Of a stretch of 32,478 nt of DNA, positions 15,446 through 23,123 are shown in pieces. This stretch comes from Opitutus sp. (lineage in GTDB: Bacteria; Verrucomicrobiota; Verrucomicrobiia; Opitutales; Opitutaceae). The stretch lies in NCBI GenBank assembly GCA_009695305.1, contig SIBG01000046.1, positions 1 to 32,478 on the forward strand, given 5' to 3'. The position numbers and the translations under genes are program-made. The first letter of the stretch is position 1. Each line of letters begins with the position of its first letter. Under the pieces are notes generated by a model. The model saw only the letters and a list, made by a program, of their open reading frames with translations, was not told the DNA's origin and searched no databases.

Positions 15446-15496
15446 ACTGGCCGCAAACCCCGGCGATGACAAGCGCGCTGTGCGTCAACTTTGGTG

Positions 15497-16078
15497 TCAC
15501 CGGCGCGCGGTGGCTCCGCGGTTGGCGCCAGCCGCCTCCGATGTTTCTGCTTCGCGCGCCAGCAGCCAGAGCAGATCGGAAAGGCGGTTCACGCATTGCT
15601 TCACTTCCTGCCGCACGCTGCGCCCGCGCGCCGGCAGTGCGGTGAGCCGCCGCTCGGCGCGGCGGGCGGCCACTCGCGCGAAGTCAAAAGCCGCCGCCCG
15701 GGCGTTCGCGCCCGGCGTCGCCCAGCCGTCGAATTTGAAGCCGCGCGCTTCGAGCGTGGCGACGGCGTCGTCGAGCCGGGTCACGTCGGCCGCGGAAATT
15801 TTCTCGAACTTCGAGGCCGCGTAGCGCGCCGTGTCGGCCTCGGCGCAGGCGAGTTCACCCATCAGCGCGACCAAGTTTTTCTGCGCGGCGGTCAGCAGGT
15901 CACGGGTGGCGGCGCCGTTTGCGTCGTCGGCGAGCAGCGGCTTCACGGCCCCGAGGGCGACGTTGAGTTCGTCGAACGCGCCGACCGCTTCGATCTGCGG
16001 GTGGTCCTTCGGCACGCGCTGCCCGTAGAGCAGGCTCGTGGTGCCGTCGTCCCCGGTGCGCGTGGCGATGGAGGGCAT
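15497..16078 (-). CDS. pduO: ATP:cob(I)alamin adenosyltransferase, PduO type
   Basis: This enzyme transfers the adenosyl group of ATP to cob(I)alamin to make coenzyme B12. The 193-residue product has the PduO N-terminal ATP-binding motif TRTGDDGTTSLLYG (6-19), then EAVGAFDELNVALGAVK, the helix FDFARVAARRAERRL with RRAER at 139-143, and the C-terminal NRLSDLLWLLAR (164-175). Length and motif order are typical of the single-domain family. It precedes the DUF6580-like membrane gene on the same strand, and a Gfo/Idh/MocA oxidoreductase lies upstream. There is no cobalamin riboswitch that I can recognise in front of it. Function is secure; its link to the neighbouring membrane protein is inferred. 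Confidence 0.93.
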   Translation of the reverse strand: MPSIATRTGDDGTTSLLYGQRVPKDHPQIEAVGAFDELNVALGAVKPLLADDANGAATRDLLTAAQKNLVALMGELACAEADTARYAASKFEKISAADVTRLDDAVATLEARGFKFDGWATPGANARAAAFDFARVAARRAERRLTALPARGRSVRQEVKQCVNRLSDLLWLLAREAETSEAAGANRGATARR

Positions 16079-16149
16079 GGGTCAGAGTTTGATCAGGTGG
16101 AGCCCGATAATTTCGTCGAAGTGTCTGTCCTGTGCCGCGAGCCGGGCCG

Positions 16150-17226
16150 TTACGCGATCTTCCGCGCGGCCAGTTGCGCGCGGAGGCAGAGCTCGGCGGC
16201 CTTGAAGGCGTGGGCCTGCGTCATCGCGTTTTCGGTGCGGTTGAGGCAATCGAGGATCAGCTGGCCGAAGAACCGGAAGCCGACTTTGCCGGCGACGTTT
16301 TCGTAACGCTCGCCCCGGTCATCGACGATGTAGACGTTGTCACCCGCTTTGTCGCGGCCGACGTCGACGTATTTGCGCAGCTCGATGTAGCCCTTCGTGC
16401 CGAGGATGACGGTGCGGCCGTCGCCCCAGGTGCCGAGGCCGTCGGGCGTGAACCAGTCCACCCGGATGTAGTTTGAGGTGCCGTTGTCGCCGAGGAGCGA
16501 CGCCTCGCCGAAATCCTCGAACTCGGGCTTGTCCGGATTGGCGTAGTTCGCCACCGCGGCCTGCGTGACCGTGGCATCGGTCGCGCCGGTGTAAGTGAGA
16601 AACTGCTCGAACTGGTGGCTGCCGATGTCGCAGAGGATGCCGCCGAATTTCGCCTTTTCGAAAAACCACGCCGGCCGGCCGGCTTTGCCGAGCCGGTGCG
16701 GGCCGAGGCCGATGACTTGGAGGACGCGGCCGATCGCGCCGCCCGCCACGAGGTCGGTGGCAAACATCGCTGATTCCACGTGCAGGCGCTCCGAAAAATA
16801 GACCATATATTTGCGATTCGTGCGGGCGACGACGGCCTTGGCCTGATCGAGCTGGGCGAGGGAAGTGAAGGGGGTCTTGTCGGTGAAGTAGTCCTTGCCG
16901 GCTGCCATCACGCGGCAACCGAGCGGCCCGCGGTCGCAGGGCACGGCGGCGGCGGCGATGAGTTTGATCGCCGGGTCCGCGAGCAGCTCGTCAAGTGAGC
17001 GCGCCACCTTCGTCTGCGGATATTTCGCGAGGAAGGCCTCGACTTTTTTCGGATCGGGATCGTAAACCCACTTTAACTCCGCGCCGGCCTCGATCAGGCC
17101 GTTGCACTCGCCATAGATGTGGCCGTGGTCGAGGTGCGCGGCGGCGAAAGCGAATTCGCCAGGTTTCACCACCGGGCTGGGCTTGCCCTGCGGTGCGTAG
17201 TTCATGCCGTCGGATTTTTGGCTCAT
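16150..17226 (-). CDS. Gfo/Idh/MocA-family oxidoreductase
   Basis: The 358-residue product has the two-domain layout of the Gfo/Idh/MocA family: an N-terminal Rossmann-like part (WVYDPDPKKVEAFLAKYP; AAAAVPCDRGPLGCRVMAAGKDYFTDKTP) and a C-terminal alpha/beta part with GGILCDIGSHQFEQFL. The usual EKP motif is represented by DKTP at 116-119. The expected glycine-rich GxGxxG dinucleotide loop is weak, replaced by AAAHLDHGHIYGE. Family members oxidise or rearrange sugars and inositols with NAD(P). The substrate is unknown. The Met at 17226 was chosen over one 21 codons upstream because similarity to the family begins after it. It follows peptide deformylase on the same strand after 78 bp. Confidence 0.85.
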   Translation of the reverse strand: MSQKSDGMNYAPQGKPSPVVKPGEFAFAAAHLDHGHIYGECNGLIEAGAELKWVYDPDPKKVEAFLAKYPQTKVARSLDELLADPAIKLIAAAAVPCDRGPLGCRVMAAGKDYFTDKTPFTSLAQLDQAKAVVARTNRKYMVYFSERLHVESAMFATDLVAGGAIGRVLQVIGLGPHRLGKAGRPAWFFEKAKFGGILCDIGSHQFEQFLTYTGATDATVTQAAVANYANPDKPEFEDFGEASLLGDNGTSNYIRVDWFTPDGLGTWGDGRTVILGTKGYIELRKYVDVGRDKAGDNVYIVDDRGERYENVAGKVGFRFFGQLILDCLNRTENAMTQAHAFKAAELCLRAQLAARKIA

Positions 17227-17304
17227 GGTATCGGAGATGACTGCTGGCAAAAAATATTGGTCTCGCGGGACGAAGCGCAGAACGACCAAGGGGTCGGTTC
17301 GTCG

Positions 17305-17877
17305 TCATTTGGCTTTCGCGGCGGCGCGGGTTTCCTTGGCGAGCGCCTTGACCGCCGCCTCGATTCCGGCGCGGACCGGTTTCGTCATCCGCTCGATGAA
17401 CAGCACGCCGTTGAGGTGATCCGTCTCGTGCTGGATGCACCGCGCGAACAGTCCGTCGCACGTCAACCCGTGGGGCACGCCGCGTTCGTCCTGAAAATTC
17501 ACCGTCAGGGCGGCGGGCCGCTCAACGTCGCCGCGGATGCCGAGGAAGGACAGGCAGCCTTCCTCCGCGACGTCCTTCGCGGCGCGGCGCTCGACGCTGA
17601 TCACGGGATTCGCGACGACGAGCGGCATGAACAACTCGAGCGGCGGCCGCGCGCCGTCGAGCTCCCAGGCGAATTTTCCCTCGACGTCCCGCAGGTCCGC
17701 CACGAACAACTGAATGGCGCGTCCGACTTGCTGGGCCGCGAGTCCGATGCCCGCCGCCTCATGCATGGTGGCGATCATCTCTTGGGCCAACCGGGCGAGG
17801 GCGGGGTCGAACACGGTGATTTTTTCGCCTTTCTGGCGCAAAACTGGCTCGTTGTAGTGAACAATTCGCAGAGACAT
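17305..17877 (-). CDS. def: Peptide deformylase
   Basis: Peptide deformylase removes the formyl group from the N-terminal methionine of new proteins. The 190-residue product has all three metal-site motifs: GIGLAAQQ at 43-50, EEGCLS at 105-110 (Cys108), and QHETDH at 149-154 (His150, His154, with the catalytic Glu151). The reading frame is open 100 codons upstream, but that stretch overlaps the start of the divergent membrane gene. The Met at 17877, beginning MSLRIVHYNEPVLRQ, fits the family's usual start. A basic, alanine-rich tail ends the protein. The leader has no Shine-Dalgarno motif. It is separated from the divergent gene start by 64 bp. Confidence 0.97.
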   Translation of the reverse strand: MSLRIVHYNEPVLRQKGEKITVFDPALARLAQEMIATMHEAAGIGLAAQQVGRAIQLFVADLRDVEGKFAWELDGARPPLELFMPLVVANPVISVERRAAKDVAEEGCLSFLGIRGDVERPAALTVNFQDERGVPHGLTCDGLFARCIQHETDHLNGVLFIERMTKPVRAGIEAAVKALAKETRAAAKAK

Positions 17878-17941
17878 CGGTCGGTAAGGACTGCGAGCGT
17901 TAGTTTGCATCTTGCCGCCCGCAAACCAATACTTCCCATCG

Positions 17942-19606
17942 ATGAGCGCTCCCGCCGCCGTCCCCCGTCTCTCTTTCGCCGCGCTCGCGCTGGTGATCGC
18001 GGGCTTGGTGTTGATGTTTGCGGGGTGGTCGCTGCCGGCCAACCTCAAGTCCGTCAGCCCCGCGCTGCTGCGCGCGGCGGGAGTGGGCACCCCAACCCTC
18101 GGGGCGTTTGGCCGCGACTTGGTGGATCTGGAAAAACTCGGTCCCGCGGCGCTCGTGCTCGCGGCCACGCGCGCCACCGACGATCCCCGCGCCCCCGCTC
18201 TCGCCGCGGCGATTGAGGCCTACGCCGCGCGACAACCCGCGCTGGTCGCGTGGGGTGGCTGGGATGCATTTCTCGACCCGCTGTTCGGTTTGCGCACTGA
18301 TTCTGGTCGGCACGCGAGCACCCCGGTGCTCACTTTTTTCATCCCGGAGCGAGCCCGCGCCGCGCTGCGGGCCTCGCTCGCCAACACCGGTTCGCTGGGC
18401 GTGCAGTCGCTCCTGCGACTGCCCGAGCTCACCGCGACCGGTCGCTTCGTGCCGGCCGCGCGGGCCGGCGGCCAGCCGCTCGATGCGCTCATCCTCCTCT
18501 CCGCCGTGCTTTATCAAGGCGAGCGGCTGGCCCCGCCGCTCCAGCGGGAGTTGCGCACCCTGGCCGACACCGCCCTGGAGAAAAAAGATCTTGGGGCACT
18601 CGAGCCCTTCTTCCTCGATCTCCTCTCGCTCGGGCGCCGGCTCGATTGGAAGCAGCTGAGCGAACTCCTCCGCCGCACCGAGAGCATGAAGACCGTCGGG
18701 CACTTCGCGCAGCTCGCCCGCGTCACTCCTGACCAACTGCCGCTGATCTACGCGGCGGCGGTGTTTTCCGATTCGGCGGATCGCGTCGCGGACTATCTGA
18801 TCCAGTTTGGCCAGAGTGGCCTCGCGGATTTGCGTCTCACGCTCGGGCTCGGGCAGGGGGCGGTGCGGCAGCTGCTCGCGCAGCAGGTGCCCGTCAACCG
18901 CTCGGCGGGCCGCGCGCTCGATCTCGCCTCGCGCCTCACGCTGCTGCATCCGCATTTCGCGCTCCTGCTTAAATATCTCGGCTACGTGCTCGGCGCGTTC
19001 CTCGTGCTGCGCGGCCTTGATCGGGCCCTCCTCCTGCCGGGCGATCTCCTGCGCCCGGCGGCGCTCATCCCCCACATGCGGAGCGGCGTGCTCGCGGTGC
19101 TGTTCGCCGGCCTCCTCATCGTGGCGTCGGAACCGTTTCTCCTGAAAGCCGCGCCGCCCTCGGAATACCTGCTGCATCTCCGTCTGCCCGTGCTCGTCGC
19201 CACCACCGAAATTTCTTCATCCTCCAATTCTCAACCCACCGCTACTATGGAAACCTCCACGCTCCTCTCCATCGGCCTGTTCGCTTCGCTGCAGGTCGCG
19301 ATGTATTTCATCTGCCTCCTGAAAATCCGCGAGGTCGGCCGGCAGCCGGTCCCGCCGCTCGTGAAGCTCAAGCTCATGGAAAACGAGGAAAACCTTTTCG
19401 ACGGCGGCCTCTACGTCGGCATCGCCGGCACGGCGACGGCGCTCGTCCTGCAGGTCATGCGGGTGATCGAGCCCAACCTGCTCGCGGCCTACGCGTCGAA
19501 TCTCTTTGGCATCATCTGTGTCGCGTTGGTGAAGATCCGCCATGTCCGCGCGTGCAAACGCGAGCTCATCCTGGAGGCCCAGGCGGAGGCCAAGCTGACG
19601 TCATGA
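17942..19606 (+). CDS. Multi-pass membrane protein of unknown family
   Basis: I do not recognise a family. The 554-residue product has one membrane segment near the N-terminus (about 10-32), then a largely polar, leucine- and alanine-rich helical domain of about 300 residues. Five more hydrophobic segments follow after residue 340 (for example YLGYVLGAFLVL, GVLAVLFAGLLIVA, IGLFASLQVAMYFICLL and NLFGIICVALVKI). A serine-rich linker (about 425-431) precedes Met436, after which the sequence METSTLLSIGLFASLQ looks like the start of a small three-segment membrane protein. This suggests a fusion of two formerly separate genes. The stop overlaps the start of the next gene as ATGA, so the pair is translationally coupled and probably functions together at the inner membrane. 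Confidence 0.8.
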   Translation: MSAPAAVPRLSFAALALVIAGLVLMFAGWSLPANLKSVSPALLRAAGVGTPTLGAFGRDLVDLEKLGPAALVLAATRATDDPRAPALAAAIEAYAARQPALVAWGGWDAFLDPLFGLRTDSGRHASTPVLTFFIPERARAALRASLANTGSLGVQSLLRLPELTATGRFVPAARAGGQPLDALILLSAVLYQGERLAPPLQRELRTLADTALEKKDLGALEPFFLDLLSLGRRLDWKQLSELLRRTESMKTVGHFAQLARVTPDQLPLIYAAAVFSDSADRVADYLIQFGQSGLADLRLTLGLGQGAVRQLLAQQVPVNRSAGRALDLASRLTLLHPHFALLLKYLGYVLGAFLVLRGLDRALLLPGDLLRPAALIPHMRSGVLAVLFAGLLIVASEPFLLKAAPPSEYLLHLRLPVLVATTEISSSSNSQPTATMETSTLLSIGLFASLQVAMYFICLLKIREVGRQPVPPLVKLKLMENEENLFDGGLYVGIAGTATALVLQVMRVIEPNLLAAYASNLFGIICVALVKIRHVRACKRELILEAQAEAKLTS

Positions 19607-21018
19607 ACAAGACGCTCCTCCTCATCATCTGTGATTTTCTCCTGCTGAATCTCCTTGCGCTCACCCGCTGGGAGAAGGCGGAGCCCGCGCGGGCGTCGCA
19701 GGCGCCCGTGCCGGAACTTGCGGCCAATGCCGTGACGAAAGACCAGGATCTCGTCGCGACCATGCAGCAGTCGCTCACGGATGAGCGGACGACCCGCGAG
19801 CAGCTCGTGGAGAAACTCACGGCCACCGATGCGGCCCTCGCCGCTCGGGAGCAAAGCCTCACGGTCGCGCAGGCGGATAAGAACCGGCTCGCCGCCGAGA
19901 AAACCACCCTCGCCACCTCCCTCACGGAAACCCAGCGCACGGCCGCGGACCTCGACCGGAAGGTCACCCTTGCCGCGCGGGAGGCGACGATGACGCGGGA
20001 GCAGCTCGCGCAACTGCAACGCGAACTCGCGGAGAAAAAGGCCGAGGCGGAGAGGCAAAAACTGATTTTCGAGAGGCAGCTCGAAGTTCAAAAGGCCGAG
20101 GCGCAGAATCAAATCGGCAAACTGGCGATGGTCGTCGCCCTGGCCGATCAGGAGAAAAAAACGCTGAGTGAGAAGGCGGGTAGGTTGGAAAAACAAGTGG
20201 TGGAGGAGCGTCAGGAGCGCGTGAAAGTGCAGGAGACGGCGACGCAACTTGCGCAGGGCGTCGGTCAGCTCGCCGAAAAATCCGTCGCGCTGACGAAAGA
20301 GATTCGCGACAGCCGGCCGGTCAACGCGAACGTGCTCTTCAACGATTTTCTGGCGAACCGCGTGAGCGTCGCCTTCGCCGCCACGCACAAGAGTTTTCTC
20401 GGTCCGGTGAATCGCGCGAAGTCAGCGCATCCCCTGCTCGTCACCGATGGCCGCCAGATTTACGCCCTGTTGCACGTGGCGGACACGGTATTTTCGTTCG
20501 GGGAAACCGGCGCGGATTGGGAAAAGATTTTCGCGGAGTTCGACCGTCCGCCAGCCTACCGCAGCGCCGCGGGCGAACTGCAGTTTCTCGCGCACGATCC
20601 GCGCATCGTCGTGGTCCCGGTGGATGCGGCGCAGGTGGCGGCGCTCGGCGTGAAAGTTTATGCCCTCGCGGCCGAGCCGTTTAAGTTTCCTGACGCCGTG
20701 CTGATCAACGGTGGTGGCCGGGGTTACGGCGAGGTCGGCTTCAAGCTCGATGCCGAGCAGCCGGGCTTCGTGCGCGTGGACAATCGCATCTTCAAACGGA
20801 TCTTCGGCGACTTCGCGCCCTCGCGCGGCGATCTGGTCTTCAGCAAGACGGGCGAACTCCTCGGCCTCATGGTCAACAGTGACTATTGCGCGCTGCTGAA
20901 GGATTTCACGCCGACCCAGCGCATTCGCACCGGGGACGACACGCTCGCGCAGCAAACCGGCCAGGTGCTCGACGGCCTTGGCAACCGGATGCGCGGGCTG
21001 CCGGTGAAACTCCAATAG
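19603..21018 (+). CDS. Membrane-anchored coiled-coil protein with trypsin-like C-terminal domain
   Basis: The 471-residue product starts with one hydrophobic anchor (about 4-20, LLLIICDFLLLNLLAL), followed by a long coiled coil (about 45-235) rich in A, E, K, Q and R. The C-terminal domain (about 250-460) has features of a trypsin-like peptidase: YALLHVADT with His291 in the place of the catalytic histidine, HDPRIVVVPVD with Asp332, and SRGDLVFSKTGELLGLMV with Ser407, which aligns with the SGGPLVF-type motif. The spacing of 41 and 75 residues is reasonable for this fold. The motif deviates (SRGD rather than SGGP), so activity is uncertain. It is coupled by an ATGA overlap to the multi-pass membrane gene. 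The domain call is mine from motif reading and should be treated as tentative. Confidence 0.75.
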   Translation: MNKTLLLIICDFLLLNLLALTRWEKAEPARASQAPVPELAANAVTKDQDLVATMQQSLTDERTTREQLVEKLTATDAALAAREQSLTVAQADKNRLAAEKTTLATSLTETQRTAADLDRKVTLAAREATMTREQLAQLQRELAEKKAEAERQKLIFERQLEVQKAEAQNQIGKLAMVVALADQEKKTLSEKAGRLEKQVVEERQERVKVQETATQLAQGVGQLAEKSVALTKEIRDSRPVNANVLFNDFLANRVSVAFAATHKSFLGPVNRAKSAHPLLVTDGRQIYALLHVADTVFSFGETGADWEKIFAEFDRPPAYRSAAGELQFLAHDPRIVVVPVDAAQVAALGVKVYALAAEPFKFPDAVLINGGGRGYGEVGFKLDAEQPGFVRVDNRIFKRIFGDFAPSRGDLVFSKTGELLGLMVNSDYCALLKDFTPTQRIRTGDDTLAQQTGQVLDGLGNRMRGLPVKLQ

Positions 21019-21110
21019 GTTCGCCGGGCGGGACCCGCCGCCGAGCTGAAGCCGGAGCTAAACCCCAGCGACGATCAGACGCGCTTGCCCTCAAGGCTCA
21101 CTCGACCGGC

Positions 21111-23024
21111 TCAGGCGGGGTCGCGCTCGAAGGCTTCGATCGCTTCGTATTCGGCGAGGCCGAGGGCGTCGTAGCTGAGCGCGATGGCGCGGTTGTGGTG
21201 CTCGGCTTGCTGCCACGCCTCATGCAGGCCCGCGGCGAAGACCGGGCTCTGGCTGCGCTGGCTCTTGTGATGGTAAATCGCCTGGATTTTCTGCGTGAGC
21301 TCACGCGGGCTGAAGGGCACGGCCATTTCGATTTCGGCCGGCGCCCAATTCCGGTCGGGGCCGCGGTAGAGCCACAGGCGGCAGGCAGCGCGCCACGGGT
21401 CGCCGCTGGTCTGCGTCAGCGCGCGACGGAGAATCTCAAAACACACGGCGGGCACCGAGCTGGGATCGGCCGCGCGGCCGGTCGCAAAGATCTGGTGCGG
21501 TTTCACCTCGCGCAACAGCGTGACCAGCGCGGCGACGTCGGCGTCGCCGATCTGAAACTGACGGTAACGGCCCCGCTCATAGAACGGCAGGTCCAGAAAC
21601 CGCGCGCGGGCGGCGTCGACGCCACAGGCTTGGAGCGAGGCCCGCGCTTCGCCGCGCCGGAGGATGCCCTTGAGCTGCCGGATTTCGGGCGTGTCGCCGT
21701 CGAACGCGCTTTTCGCTCCGAGCTGCCGACGCACTTCGCGGGCAAATTTGGCGCCGGGATTCTCGAACGCCGCACTGGCGCGATCGAGTTCGAGGACGAG
21801 TTCGGCGGCCATCGTGGCCTCCTCGTCGGGCACTCCGAGGTTGCCGGAAGTCTGGTAGGCGACCGTGACGTTGTGGCCTTGATCGACGAGTCGGCGCAGC
21901 GTGCCGCCCATGCCGAGCACATCGTCGGACGGCTCGGGGCTGAAGACGACGACGCGCTTCGGATGCGGCGCGGCGCGTTCGGGGCGGTGCGTGTCGTCGG
22001 CGCCGGGTTTGCCGCCGGGCCAGCCGGTGATCGTATGCTGAATTTCGTTAAAAATCCGGATGTTCAACCCGTAGGCCGGACCCTGCTCGGTGAGGAGATC
22101 GGCCATGCCGTGCTCGCTATAATCTTCCTCGAGCAATTTGAGCACGGGTTTTTTCACCTGCTGCGACAGCCAGACGACGGCGCGGCGCGCGACGGCCGGG
22201 GTCCACGTGACGGTGCCGACGAGCCACGGATCGCGCACGCGGGTGAGTTCGCCCGCCGCCGCCTGGTCGACGTGAAACGCGACGGCCGCATGACCCTGGA
22301 GAAAACTCGCGGGCAGCGCGTCGCTCGGCGGTTGCTCGACCGCATCGGCGACGACGCGGGCCTTCGCCTCGCCCCACGCGAGCAGCACAATGCGTTTCGC
22401 GTCGAGGATGGTGCCGACACCCATCGTGATGGCGTGGCGGGGGACATTCGCCTCCCCGAGAAAATCGCGGGCGGCGTCGCGTCGCGTGAGGGCGTCGAGG
22501 GTGACGAGACGCGTGCGCGAGTCCCGGCCGGAGCCGGGCTCGTTGAACCCGATGTGACCGGTGCGGCCGATGCCGAGCACCTGCAGGTCGAGCCCGCCGG
22601 CGGCGCGGATTTTCTCCTCGTAGACCCGGCAGGAGGCGAACACGTCGGCGCGCGGCACGGTGCCGTCGGGGACGTTGATACTGGCGGCGGGCAGATCGAG
22701 GTGGTTAAACAGCTGCTCGTGCATGAAGCGCCAGTAGCTCTCGGGATGCGTGCGCGGCAGGCCGTGATATTCGTCGAGGTTGAACGTGATGACTTTCTTG
22801 AAACTCAGCTTTTCCTCGCGGTGCAGCCGGATGAGCTCGCGGTAAAGCCGCACGGGCGTCGACCCGGTGGCGAGGCCGAGCACCGTGGGCCGGCCGGCGG
22901 CGGTATTCTGGCGGATGAGCGCGGCGATGTCGGCGGCCACGAGCGCGCTGGCGGCATCGGCGCTCGCGTGCACGACCGTCTTGAGGCGTTCGCGCTGCTG
23001 GGATTCGGAGGTGCTCGGGTTCAT
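21111..23024 (-). CDS. nagB: Glucosamine-6-phosphate deaminase fused to degenerate PIG-L/LmbE domain
   Basis: The 637-residue product has a NagB domain (about 12-330) and a C-terminal PIG-L/LmbE-like domain (about 355-560). NagB converts glucosamine-6-phosphate to fructose-6-phosphate and ammonia. Motifs seen are LGLATGSTPVRLYREL, TFNLDEYHGLP with Asp84, and GIGRTGHIGFNEPGS with His157 and Glu162. The position of E. coli Asp141 holds Thr155. In the second domain, FSPEPSDDVLGMGG replaces the usual zinc-binding HPDD with EPSD, and the later histidine pair is replaced by DPSSVP (520-525). Deacetylase activity there is probably lost. NagB-LmbE fusions are known in Bacteroidetes, from memory. It is the last of three leftward genes, 99 bp after the muramidase fusion. 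The Met at 23024 fits the family start. Confidence 0.9.
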   Translation of the reverse strand: MNPSTSESQQRERLKTVVHASADAASALVAADIAALIRQNTAAGRPTVLGLATGSTPVRLYRELIRLHREEKLSFKKVITFNLDEYHGLPRTHPESYWRFMHEQLFNHLDLPAASINVPDGTVPRADVFASCRVYEEKIRAAGGLDLQVLGIGRTGHIGFNEPGSGRDSRTRLVTLDALTRRDAARDFLGEANVPRHAITMGVGTILDAKRIVLLAWGEAKARVVADAVEQPPSDALPASFLQGHAAVAFHVDQAAAGELTRVRDPWLVGTVTWTPAVARRAVVWLSQQVKKPVLKLLEEDYSEHGMADLLTEQGPAYGLNIRIFNEIQHTITGWPGGKPGADDTHRPERAAPHPKRVVVFSPEPSDDVLGMGGTLRRLVDQGHNVTVAYQTSGNLGVPDEEATMAAELVLELDRASAAFENPGAKFAREVRRQLGAKSAFDGDTPEIRQLKGILRRGEARASLQACGVDAARARFLDLPFYERGRYRQFQIGDADVAALVTLLREVKPHQIFATGRAADPSSVPAVCFEILRRALTQTSGDPWRAACRLWLYRGPDRNWAPAEIEMAVPFSPRELTQKIQAIYHHKSQRSQSPVFAAGLHEAWQQAEHHNRAIALSYDALGLAEYEAIEAFERDPA

Positions 23025-23123
23025 GCAGGGATTACGGGGGCGGGAAGGGCGGATCGACGAGCTATCACTGACGGACGACGGCCTGCGGCTCAACGCTCAA
23101 ACGCAGGTGCGTTCCACCGGAGT

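Noticed and set aside
15313-15496. Possible cobalamin riboswitch before the DUF6580-like gene
   Set aside because: No B12-box-like conserved sequence was seen; the gap is explained by two short hairpins.
21019-21110. GC-rich inverted repeat between the coiled-coil protease gene and nagB
   Set aside because: GGCGGG and CCCGCC are separated by a single base and cannot form a proper loop; no T-tract follows.
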